Origin: a virus
Direction: 5' to 3' (one strand)
DNA: 31,694 bases
IMG/VR virus record: IMGVR_UViG_3300047483_000637
Coordinates: 1 to 31,694 of that record
Position numbers and translations under genes: made by a program. Each line of letters opens with the position of its first letter. The first letter of the stretch is position 1. A model generated the notes under the pieces. It saw only the letters and a program-made list of their open reading frames with translations, had not been told where the DNA came from and made no database searches. This document shows, piece after piece, positions 1 to 8,300 of this stretch.

Positions 1-389
1 ATGCTAATTCACTTATCTTTAAAGATGAGAATTTACATTGTGACTTTGCAATTCATTTATTGAATAATCACATTGAAAATAAACCAAGTGAGAAAAGAAT
101 CAGAGAAATATTATTATCCGCATTAGAGATTGAAAAAGAATTCATTATTGAATCATTACCAGTTTCACTTATCGGTATGAACTCAAATTTAATGAAACAA
201 TATCTTGAATTTGTAACTGACGGTTTATTAATTAAACTTGGTTGTAAAAAAGAATTTAACGTTGAACAACCATTTAAGTTTATGGAACAAATTGCCGTTG
301 AAACAAAAGGTAATTTTTTCGAATCAAGAACTGTTGAATACCAAAAAGCAAAGTTAGGTGAATCACTTTCATTTACCGATGATTTTTAA
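1..389 (+). CDS. nrdB: Ribonucleotide reductase class I small (beta) subunit, 3' end only
   Basis: This is the C-terminal part (about 129 residues, codons in phase from base 3) of the R2 subunit, which houses the di-iron centre and tyrosyl radical used by NrdA to reduce ribonucleotides. The gene is cut by the window edge. The segment KDENLHCDF near the start is the conserved helix with the E-x-x-H iron ligands. Downstream, NFFESRTVEYQKA contains the conserved tyrosine of the radical-transfer path. The tail ends SFTDDF, resembling the eukaryotic-type R2 C-terminal peptide (FTLDADF) that docks onto the large subunit. A TTG at base 60 could be read as a start, but the iron-ligand segment lies upstream of it in the same frame, so the gene continues leftwards. 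nrdA follows after 18 bases, so the two are almost certainly co-transcribed. Confidence 0.93.
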   Translation, partial: ANSLIFKDENLHCDFAIHLLNNHIENKPSEKRIREILLSALEIEKEFIIESLPVSLIGMNSNLMKQYLEFVTDGLLIKLGCKKEFNVEQPFKFMEQIAVETKGNFFESRTVEYQKAKLGESLSFTDDF

Positions 390-407
390 TATATAAAAAA
401 GAGAAAT

Positions 408-2840
408 ATGATGTCATTAAGAATAAAAAAGAGAAGTGGAGACGACGCGTCGTTTAACCCACAAAAAATATATCAAAGAATTAAAAGAGCGTCTAAAGGA
501 CTTAATGTTAATTCAGATGAAATCTTTATTAAGGTGATTACCTCAGTACCAACTGAGGGTTTAATCACAACTAAAGAGTTGGATAAACTTATTTATGAAA
601 TTGCTGCAGCTTATACAGGTAGTCATCACGACTACTCAAGATTAGCTTCGTCAGTTGCAATATCTTCATACCATAAAGAAACTTCTGAAAGTTTTTCAAA
701 TACTATGCACACATTACACATAGAAGGTGTGGTAAATGATAGATTGATGGAGATTGTGGAATCTTACGGAGCAAGTAATATTGATTCGGTTATTAATCAC
801 GAAAATGATTACAACTTTGATTACTTTGCTTGGAGGTCGTTAATTGAAATGTATTTGTTAAAAACACCACAAGGTAAAGTAATTGAAAGACCTCAACATA
901 TGTATATGAGGGTTGCGTTATGGGTTACTAACACTTTTGAAGAGGCCGTTGAGTATTACAACTCACTATCAACCCAACTTATTTCACCAGCAACACCAAT
1001 TATGATTAACTCAGGGACTAAAACTCCTCAGTTAGCGTCTTGTGTGTTACATTATAACGATTCAGATTCAAGAAACGGATTATTAAATACTTTCAACGAC
1101 ATATCAACGTATTCGTCTGACGCTGCAGGTATTGGGTTATGTTTATCTAATATTCGTAGTAAAGAAAGTAGAATCAATTCTTCAGGAGGATTTGCGGGAG
1201 GATTATTGAAATATTTGAAAATTGTAAACGAAGGTTTAAGATTCTTTAATCAACAAGGTAGAAGACCTGGTAGTGCGGCAATCTATTTAGAACCTTGGCA
1301 TAAGGATATTATAGATTTACTTGAGATTAAAAAGAATACTGGTGCTGAGGAATTAAGAGCTCGTGATTTATTTACCGCATTATGGATTCCTGACAACTTT
1401 ATGAAGGCGGTAGAAAATAACGATGATTGGTATTTGTTCTGTCCAAATGATATTATTAAAGCAGGTATTAAACCATTACAAGAATGTTATGGTGACGAGT
1501 ACGAAGAAAATTATCGTAAAGCAGTTGAGTTAGGTATTGGTAAAAAAGTATCTGCACAAACAATTTGGAATAAAATTATTGAATCGCAAGTTGAAACAGG
1601 AGTACCTTATTTATGTTCTAAAGATAATGCAAATAGAAAAACTAATCACCAAAATATTGGGGTAATCAAACAATCTAATTTATGTAATGAGATTTATCAG
1701 TTTACTGATGAGGAGACAACCGCGATATGTACATTATCTTCTATGGTATTGAAAAACTTTATTGTTGATGGTAAATTTGATTTTAAATTATTATACAGTG
1801 AGGTTAGAAAAGTTGTTAGAGCGTTAAACAACGTTGTAGATAAAAACAACTACTCTACAGATAAAGGACATAAAGGTGGTTTAGAACAAAGAGCGATTGC
1901 AATTGGGACACAAGGATTAGCGGATGTATTCTACTTAATGGATTATATCTTTACGTCTGAAGATGCTAAAAACCTTAACAAACAAATTTTTGAGACAATT
2001 TATTTTGCGGCAATTACTGAAAGTAACGACCTATGTAAAACAGAAAACAGAAAACCTTACAAATTCTTTAACGGTTCACCTATGTCTAAAGGAAATTTCC
2101 AATTTGATATGTGGGGATTAGAAGAGTCTGACTTATCAGGTATGTTTGATTGGGAATCATTAAAAAATGATGTTAAAAAATACGGTGTTTGTAACTCATT
2201 ATTCACGGCTCAAATGCCTGTTGCGTCTTCAGCTAAGATTACAGGTTCGTTTGAAATGACAGAACCAGCTCACTCGGCTTTATTCAATAGAAGAGTTGTT
2301 GGTGGTGAAATTATGATTGTTAACAAGTACTTGATTAACGACTTTGAAAAAATTGGAATTTGGTGTGAGGACCTAAAAAATGAAATCATCTTCAACGAAG
2401 GGTCAATCCAAAAAATTAACTTCAACGCTTACTTAGACACTGAAGATAAAAATTACAATAAAAAAGTTAAGAGAATTGAACACTTAATTCCGAAATATAA
2501 AACTATTTGGGAAATCTCACAAAAGGAACTTATTGATATGGCGGCTGACAGAGCACCATTCATTGACCAATCACAATCAATGAATATCTATATGTCAAAC
2601 CCAACATTATCTAAGATATCTTCATCACACTTCCACTCTTGGAAGAAAGGTTTGAAAACACTTTGTTATTATGTTAGAACAAAGGCGATTTCAACAGGAG
2701 CAAAACATTTGGCTATGGATATTTCAAAAATGGAATCACCTAAGAAAAATGTTGAGGTACCTAAAGTAGATTATAGTCATATGAATCTACCACCAAAACC
2801 TGAGGGTATTGAGATTGAATGTTTTGGATGTTCATCTTAA
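408..2840 (+). CDS. nrdA: Ribonucleotide reductase class I large (alpha) subunit
   Basis: An 810-residue catalytic subunit that reduces NDPs to dNDPs, near the usual 750-850 residues of class Ia enzymes. Visible in order: an N-terminal ATP-cone-like region (KKRSGDDASFNPQKIYQRIK), the first active-site cysteine in LASCVL (about C212), the NLCNEI motif with N424, C426 (thiyl radical) and E428, and AICTLSS with C441, partner of C212. The adjacent tyrosines Y754/Y755 (LCYYVRT) belong to the radical-transfer path, and the C-terminal CFGC pair (C805, C808) is re-reduced by thioredoxin or glutaredoxin. All key residues are present, so the enzyme should be active. Two ATGs lie side by side (408 and 411) behind an A-rich leader with only a weak AAGAG. 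It lies directly after nrdB and ends in an intrinsic terminator before the tail genes. Phage nrdAB pairs are common in large T4-like genomes. Confidence 0.96.
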   Translation: MMSLRIKKRSGDDASFNPQKIYQRIKRASKGLNVNSDEIFIKVITSVPTEGLITTKELDKLIYEIAAAYTGSHHDYSRLASSVAISSYHKETSESFSNTMHTLHIEGVVNDRLMEIVESYGASNIDSVINHENDYNFDYFAWRSLIEMYLLKTPQGKVIERPQHMYMRVALWVTNTFEEAVEYYNSLSTQLISPATPIMINSGTKTPQLASCVLHYNDSDSRNGLLNTFNDISTYSSDAAGIGLCLSNIRSKESRINSSGGFAGGLLKYLKIVNEGLRFFNQQGRRPGSAAIYLEPWHKDIIDLLEIKKNTGAEELRARDLFTALWIPDNFMKAVENNDDWYLFCPNDIIKAGIKPLQECYGDEYEENYRKAVELGIGKKVSAQTIWNKIIESQVETGVPYLCSKDNANRKTNHQNIGVIKQSNLCNEIYQFTDEETTAICTLSSMVLKNFIVDGKFDFKLLYSEVRKVVRALNNVVDKNNYSTDKGHKGGLEQRAIAIGTQGLADVFYLMDYIFTSEDAKNLNKQIFETIYFAAITESNDLCKTENRKPYKFFNGSPMSKGNFQFDMWGLEESDLSGMFDWESLKNDVKKYGVCNSLFTAQMPVASSAKITGSFEMTEPAHSALFNRRVVGGEIMIVNKYLINDFEKIGIWCEDLKNEIIFNEGSIQKINFNAYLDTEDKNYNKKVKRIEHLIPKYKTIWEISQKELIDMAADRAPFIDQSQSMNIYMSNPTLSKISSSHFHSWKKGLKTLCYYVRTKAISTGAKHLAMDISKMESPKKNVEVPKVDYSHMNLPPKPEGIEIECFGCSS

Positions 2841-2861
2841 TTTAAAATATAACGACAATTA

Positions 2862-2886
2862 TCCCGACACTATGTCGGGATTTTTT
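2862..2886 (+). terminator. Intrinsic terminator after nrdA
   Basis: A perfect 8-bp stem (TCCCGACA / TGTCGGGA) with a 3-base CTA loop is followed at once by six T residues, about 20 bases after the nrdA stop. It separates the nucleotide-metabolism transcript from the tail genes. Confidence 0.93.
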
Positions 2887-2893
2887 ATTTTAC

Positions 2894-2903
2894 ACTATTT
2901 ATA
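2894..2903 (+). promoter_or_regulatory. Candidate phage late-type promoter motif ACTATTTATA
   Basis: The sequence ACTATTTATA lies between the nrdA terminator and the gp25-like start, 29 bases before that ATG. The core ACTATTTAT recurs before the starts at 5357 and 14003, and a one-mismatch copy lies before 20660. It is A/T-rich and resembles the T4 late box (TATAAATA) in composition only. Assignment as a promoter is inference from position and recurrence. Confidence 0.4.
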
Positions 2904-2932
2904 AGAAATAATCACGACATATATTTATTGAT

Positions 2933-3391
2933 ATGGCAAATGGTAAAACATATGGGATTGCATTCCCCTTCAACAGTTCTACTGAAGGAGACTATCTGAA
3001 ATTAACTCAAACTGCTAACGATGAGATAAGGACAGATTTAATTCACCTACTTCTTACAAGAAAAGGGTCTAGATATTTTTTGCCAGATTTTGGAACTCGA
3101 TTATATGAGTATATTTTCGAACCACTAGATACTCCAACATTTAACAGTATTGAATCTGAGATTCGAGAGTCGTGTGAAAAGTATTTACCTCAATTAAGAA
3201 TTACTAGTATTAGTGTCAAAGCTTATGTTAGTGAAGAGACAGAAAGTGGTGGTGTAAGTTCAGGTAGTAATACTACTGAGTATAATATGCCAGGTATGGG
3301 TGCCGATGAATACACCGCTAAGGTTAAAATAGATTACGTAATAACCGACGATGTCTTTAGTAGTAAAGATTTCGTAATCTTAAATATTTAA
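2933..3391 (+). CDS. Baseplate wedge protein, T4 gp25-like (GPW/gp25 family)
   Basis: A 152-residue protein, close to T4 gp25 (132 residues), a wedge component at the inner baseplate with a lysozyme-related fold that helps initiate the sheath. The recognisable core is the central stretch in which a helix (DEIRTDLIHLLLTRKGSR) leads into FLPDFGTRLYEYIFEP, the typical gp25/GpW pattern where tail-protein subunits carry a DFG-x-x-L box and a following acidic-proline motif. The C-terminal third holds a Ser/Gly-rich loop (about residues 103-117) absent from the smallest relatives. No Shine-Dalgarno is visible; the leader is A/T-rich. It begins a new transcription unit after the nrdA terminator and is followed after 5 bases by the gp6-like gene, the same adjacency as in T4 (25 then 6). 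Confidence 0.88.
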   Translation: MANGKTYGIAFPFNSSTEGDYLKLTQTANDEIRTDLIHLLLTRKGSRYFLPDFGTRLYEYIFEPLDTPTFNSIESEIRESCEKYLPQLRITSISVKAYVSEETESGGVSSGSNTTEYNMPGMGADEYTAKVKIDYVITDDVFSSKDFVILNI

Positions 3392-3396
3392 TTAAT

Positions 3397-5238
3397 ATGG
3401 CAGAAAAAAGAATATCCTATACCGTAAGGGACTTCCAAGAAGTTAGAACGGAATTAATAAATTTCACAAAAACCTATTATCCTGAGTTAATAGATAATTT
3501 TAACGACGCGTCTATTTTCTCGGCTTTATTAGATTTAAATGCTGCCGTATCTGACAACTTACACTTCCATATTGATAGAAGTGTTCAAGAAACAGTTTTA
3601 CAATACGCCCAACAAAAATCTTCAATATTTAACATCGCGAGAACTTATGGATTAAAACTTCCAGGTCAAAGACCTTCAGTTGCTTTAGTCGACTTCTCAA
3701 TTACGGTACCTGCAAATGGTGATAAGGATGATGAGAGATATGAAGGTATATTAAGAAGAGGAAGTCAAGTTACGGGTGTGGGACAAATTTTTGAAAACGT
3801 ATACGATATTGATTTTTCATCACCATATAACTCACAAGGTTTCCCAAACCGACTTAAAATACCTAACTTCGATGGTAACAACAATTTAATTAGTTATACA
3901 ATAACTAAAAGAGAATTAGTAGTTAATGGTATTACCAAAGTATTCAAACAAGTTATAACCGCCAATGACGTTAGACCGTTTTTTGAGTTGTTCTTACCAG
4001 AAAAGAATGTGTTAGGTGTTACATCAGTTATACAGAAAGATGGTACTAACTACGCTAACGTACCTACGGTGTCTGAGTTTTTATCACCTGCTGGGAAATG
4101 GTATGAAGTTGATGCCTTAGCTCAAGATAGGGTATTCATCGAGGATTCGACGAAACCAACTGATTTACCTGGAGTTAAAGTTGGACAATGGGTTGTTACT
4201 AATGACAGATTTATAACTGAATACACACCTGAAGGATTTTTAAAGATGACGTTTGGTGGGGGTAACACATCGGCGGAAGACCAATTGAGGGAATTTGCGA
4301 GAAGTGGAATTGAGACTTTACCGATGCAGAATTATTTAAATAATTTTTCATTAGGTAGTACGTTAAAAGCAAACACCACAATCTTTGTACAATATAGAAT
4401 TGGTGGTGGATTAGGTACCAATATCGGAGTTAATACTATCAATCAGATTGGTACGGTTTCGTTCTTTGTAAACGGACCTTCAGAATCGACAAATACTGCG
4501 GTGGTTAATTCATTAAGATGTACTAACGTAACTGCGGCAATTGGGGGAGCGGGATTACCTACGTTAGAAGAAATAAGAAATTTTGTATCGTTTAACTTCT
4601 CGGCACAAAATAGAGCAGTTACGATTAATGATTATGAAGCTTTGATTAGAAAAATGCCAGGACAATTTGGTGCACCTGCTAAAGTCTCTGTTGTTGAGGA
4701 AGATAATAAAATTAGAGTTAAGATATTGTCATACGATACTTCAGGTGCTTTAACATCTATAGTTTCAAATACGTTATTAAATAATCTTGCTGAGTATCTT
4801 TCAAACTATCGTATGATAAACGACTACATTTCAATTGAAACTGCGGATGTAATTGATTTAGCCGTTGAGGCGTCAGTTGTGTTGGATGCAAGTCAAAATC
4901 AAGGGGTTGTTGTTGGTACGATAATTAATAAGATTTCGGATTATTTTAATCCGTCAACAAGACAATTAGGGGGTAACGTTAATATATCTGAAATTAATAA
5001 AATAATTCAATCTGAGAATGGAGTGATATCGTTAACTGAATTAAAAGTGTTTAATAAAGTTGGGGGAGAATATTCATCTTCAGAAACTTCAATGAAATAC
5101 GCGGATTCTTCTACAAAACAGATAGAACCTACCGACAATACTATCTTTGCACTCCCAACTCAAATCTATCAAATTAGATATCCAAATAAGGATATTACGG
5201 TTAAGGTTAAGAATTTCCAAACCGTATCAATTAGCTAA
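3397..5238 (+). CDS. Baseplate wedge protein, T4 gp6-like (baseplate J family)
   Basis: 613 residues, comparable to T4 gp6 (660). gp6 dimers form the ring that joins baseplate wedges around the hub. The N-terminal segment (NDASIFSALLDLNAAVSDNL, then HIDRSVQETVLQYAQ and RTYGLKLPGQRPS) is the characteristic start of gp6/J-type proteins, with helices followed by a beta domain. A later segment (about residues 405-440) with RAVTINDYEALIRKMPGQFG is the classic J-family signature in which the tail of the protein restarts with 'vt..Dye.l'. It directly follows the gp25-like gene with only five bases between stop and start. The large unrelated-looking middle (about residues 150-340) may be a lineage-specific decoration. 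The gene is followed by a 118-base gap with a long stem-loop. Confidence 0.88.
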   Translation: MAEKRISYTVRDFQEVRTELINFTKTYYPELIDNFNDASIFSALLDLNAAVSDNLHFHIDRSVQETVLQYAQQKSSIFNIARTYGLKLPGQRPSVALVDFSITVPANGDKDDERYEGILRRGSQVTGVGQIFENVYDIDFSSPYNSQGFPNRLKIPNFDGNNNLISYTITKRELVVNGITKVFKQVITANDVRPFFELFLPEKNVLGVTSVIQKDGTNYANVPTVSEFLSPAGKWYEVDALAQDRVFIEDSTKPTDLPGVKVGQWVVTNDRFITEYTPEGFLKMTFGGGNTSAEDQLREFARSGIETLPMQNYLNNFSLGSTLKANTTIFVQYRIGGGLGTNIGVNTINQIGTVSFFVNGPSESTNTAVVNSLRCTNVTAAIGGAGLPTLEEIRNFVSFNFSAQNRAVTINDYEALIRKMPGQFGAPAKVSVVEEDNKIRVKILSYDTSGALTSIVSNTLLNNLAEYLSNYRMINDYISIETADVIDLAVEASVVLDASQNQGVVVGTIINKISDYFNPSTRQLGGNVNISEINKIIQSENGVISLTELKVFNKVGGEYSSSETSMKYADSSTKQIEPTDNTIFALPTQIYQIRYPNKDITVKVKNFQTVSIS

Positions 5239-5259
5239 GGATTTATTTATTACATTATC

Positions 5260-5300
5260 TTTTTATGTTTAGAGTAACTTGTTTTTTCTAAACATAAAAA
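5260..5300 (+). other. Long perfect stem-loop between gp6-like and the 1630-residue gene
   Basis: Bases 5260-5273 (TTTTTATGTTTAGA) are exactly complementary to 5287-5300, giving a 14-bp A/T-rich stem with a 13-base loop. No T-run follows the 3' arm, so it is not a standard terminator. A second small hairpin (AGACT at 5310-5314 with AGTCT at 5323-5327) lies just downstream, before the ACTATTTAT motif. Possible roles are transcript end, RNA processing or mRNA protection; none is shown. Confidence 0.55.
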
Positions 5301-5331
5301 CCAGTGCACAGACTTGAAAAACAGTCTATCA

Positions 5332-5340
5332 ACTATTTAT
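5332..5340 (+). promoter_or_regulatory. Candidate phage late-type promoter motif ACTATTTAT
   Basis: The same 9-base word as upstream of the starts at 2933 and 14003, here 16 bases before the ATG at 5357. The gene also has a Shine-Dalgarno-like AAAGGA (5346-5351), the clearest in the window. Promoter function is inferred from recurrence. Confidence 0.4.
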
Positions 5341-5356
5341 CGATTAAAGGAATATA

Positions 5357-8300
5357 ATGGGGAATTCGTATAGAATTAAAGCTAATCCAGGCAAAGACCA
5401 AAACTTAGTAGTTCAAGTTGACCAAGATTTTGAACAACTTGAAATATTATCATTAAAAATTAGGCAAGGTGATGTCTACTTAAGAATGTGCTCAGATTAT
5501 GGGGTTATTGCTGGTAGAGTTTTTGCAAACAATGGTTATGGAATACCAAACGCTAAGTTATCAATCTTCATACCTGTAACTGACGAGGACTTAAAAAACC
5601 CTGTCATTAAATCAATATATCCTTATAAATCGGTTTTAGATACTAATGAGGATGGGTACAAATTTAATCTATTACCATATCTTCCTTCTTATAGTAATCA
5701 CGTTGCCACAGGGACATTCCCTTCTCGAAAAGATAACTTAGTTGACCAAACGGTTGTTCAATTATATGACAAGTATTACAAATATACCGTTCAAACGAAT
5801 GACAGTGGTGATTACTTAATTTATGGGGTACCTGTTGGTAGTCATACTATAGTGATGAATGTTGACCTATCTGATATTGGTCCTTTTTCGTTAGGACCTC
5901 AGGATTTGGTTAGAATGGGACTTGCAACTGAAGAACAATTTGATGGGAATAAATTTAATTCATCATCGAACTTTAATTCATTACCTCAGGTTGTTGTTAT
6001 TAATAAGAGTATTGAGGTTGCACCATTTTGGGGTGAACCTGAGATATGTCAAATAGGTATTACAAGAACAGATTTTGACATTACCAACGAGGCTAACATT
6101 GATATTAAACCTACCGCAATTTTTATGGGGTCATTAGTTAGTACCTCAAACTCTATTGCCATTAAACAAAATTGTGTTTCGAGAAAAGAAACAGGAAATC
6201 AGTGTCAAATGACCACAGGACCTGGTGAGATTTTGGCTATTACCCAAACAATCTTTAACGACTCTGACGGGTTACCAATACTCGAACAAGCTAAACTACC
6301 TAATGGTGGTAAAGTTATTGACGGTAATGGTGTGTGGATGTTTGACCTACCAATGAATAATAACTACATATCTACAAATGAATATGGGGAACAGGTTATT
6401 TCAAACGACCCTAAAGTCGGTATCCCAACTAAAGCTAAATACAGGTTTAAAATTAAATGGCAACAAAGTAAGAGTATTGCGGAAGATTTTAAAAGAGGTT
6501 ATTTCTTAGTCCCAAACATTAAAGAAAAAGGATGGGAGTTTTATGGGTCTGACCCATTACGAGGTGGTCTTGGGGATTATAATGACGCGTTAACATCATA
6601 TGCGTTTGATTTAGGTTGGTCAGGGTATACTACAGGTAGTGTTGATATAACAAACCCTGAATTATTATCCTATATTAATTGTGAAGATAGATTTTATGAA
6701 TTCGATTATAATAAAGTTTATACTGTTTCGGGTTTAATCGACAACTATAAGGTTGCTGGTGGTAAAGAAAAGTTCTTAGCAATTAAAAGAATTGATGATG
6801 ATACCTGTGAAGATAGTGTAAATAAATTTCCTGCGAATGACGGGGTTTTCCATACATCATTATTATGGATAATATTGAATATTCTAATTTCAATTATTGG
6901 GTTCTTAATGTTACCCGTCCTTATCGCCTATGATATTATTGCGTTTCTTATAAATCTAATATATCTAATTATTCAAACAGTGCTTTGTGGTATTTGTGGT
7001 ATTGGATTTAGTATTGTTGCAATTAGTTTCTATCCTTTTGGATGGATTTGTCGTTCTTTGGGTATTGATTGTGACGACCCAAAACTACCAATTAAACCAT
7101 TGGATATGCCAATGTTAACTTATCCTGACTGTGAAGCTTGTAGTTGTGATGGGTCAGACGGTAATGGTAGTGACCCTACAACAGGTGGGGCTAATCAAAC
7201 CACGGGTCAGGCACAACAAAACCAAAGTCAATTTATAACATCATTTAACATACCGACTGCCTTTGGTAAGTTGGACAACCCATCGGTATTTAATAATATT
7301 TTCAGTAATACACTTTTTTGGTCACCATCAGATGTCCCTATTATCAAACAATTATTAGGGGGTACATTTGTTAATGGTACCAATATGACTGCGGGAGGTG
7401 TCGGGAGAATAAATACTTCTTCAGGTTTTATGGAATGTTATGATTTACCGTTTGGTGAGAGGATTAATTTATTTAATACTAAAGGTTCTTACTACAATGG
7501 TGCTAATCAGGTGAAAGTGACATACGAACCAACTTCTAACGGTCCTACTGCGGGACATTTTGATAATGTAATTGCGATTTTAGTTAGTAAAGCGACTACC
7601 CTTAGTGCGGGTAAGATGTTCTCATTTTCAAGTCCATATTCATCTAAAGACCCTAACTTTACAGGTGCAACGGTTAATAGTATTGGAAGTACTCAGTTAA
7701 CGGGTACTACGACAATACCAACTACGTTAAGTGGTACTTACGCAAGTCCGACTAACCCATTGTCGAATATACCATTTTCATATTCGACACCTACTATGTA
7801 TAACACTAATGTTAGTAAAACAATATATTACACATATCCGTCAGATATTGAGTATTTCCAAGTAATAACGGGAATGACCATTGCTCAGTTTAGAAGTTTA
7901 GTACCTGCAACTCGTTTCGCGAATAGTTTTGGGGATATTATTGAAAGTACTTCAACTATTACTAGTTTTACGGGAATTTTTAGTGACACGGTAACTGTGA
8001 CACCTATTGATTTTATATCACAAGACAGTAAGGTATTAATAATCCAAAGAGGTGTTGACCCTAATTCATTTAGTGTTCAAACTAAATTTGACCTGAGTCG
8101 AGTTTTTGGGTACACATCAATTAACCAACCAGATTGTTTAGTTATCGGGGATTATAAAGTTAACGTTCCAATTAAGAATTCGACGCTACCTGCATCATCA
8201 TCACCGTTGAATATGTTTGACCACGATTTTGGTTCTGGTATGAATAACAACACTCCTAACAATGGATTTGATTTATATTTTAGTTCTCAATTCTTTGAAC

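Noticed and set aside
60-389. Stand-alone small protein starting at TTG 60
   Set aside because: The frame is open to the window start and the upstream codons encode the conserved NrdB iron-ligand helix, so this is the end of nrdB.
5260-5300. Intrinsic terminator after the gp6-like gene
   Set aside because: The stem lacks G/C content and no T-run follows the 3' arm, so I list it only as a stem-loop.
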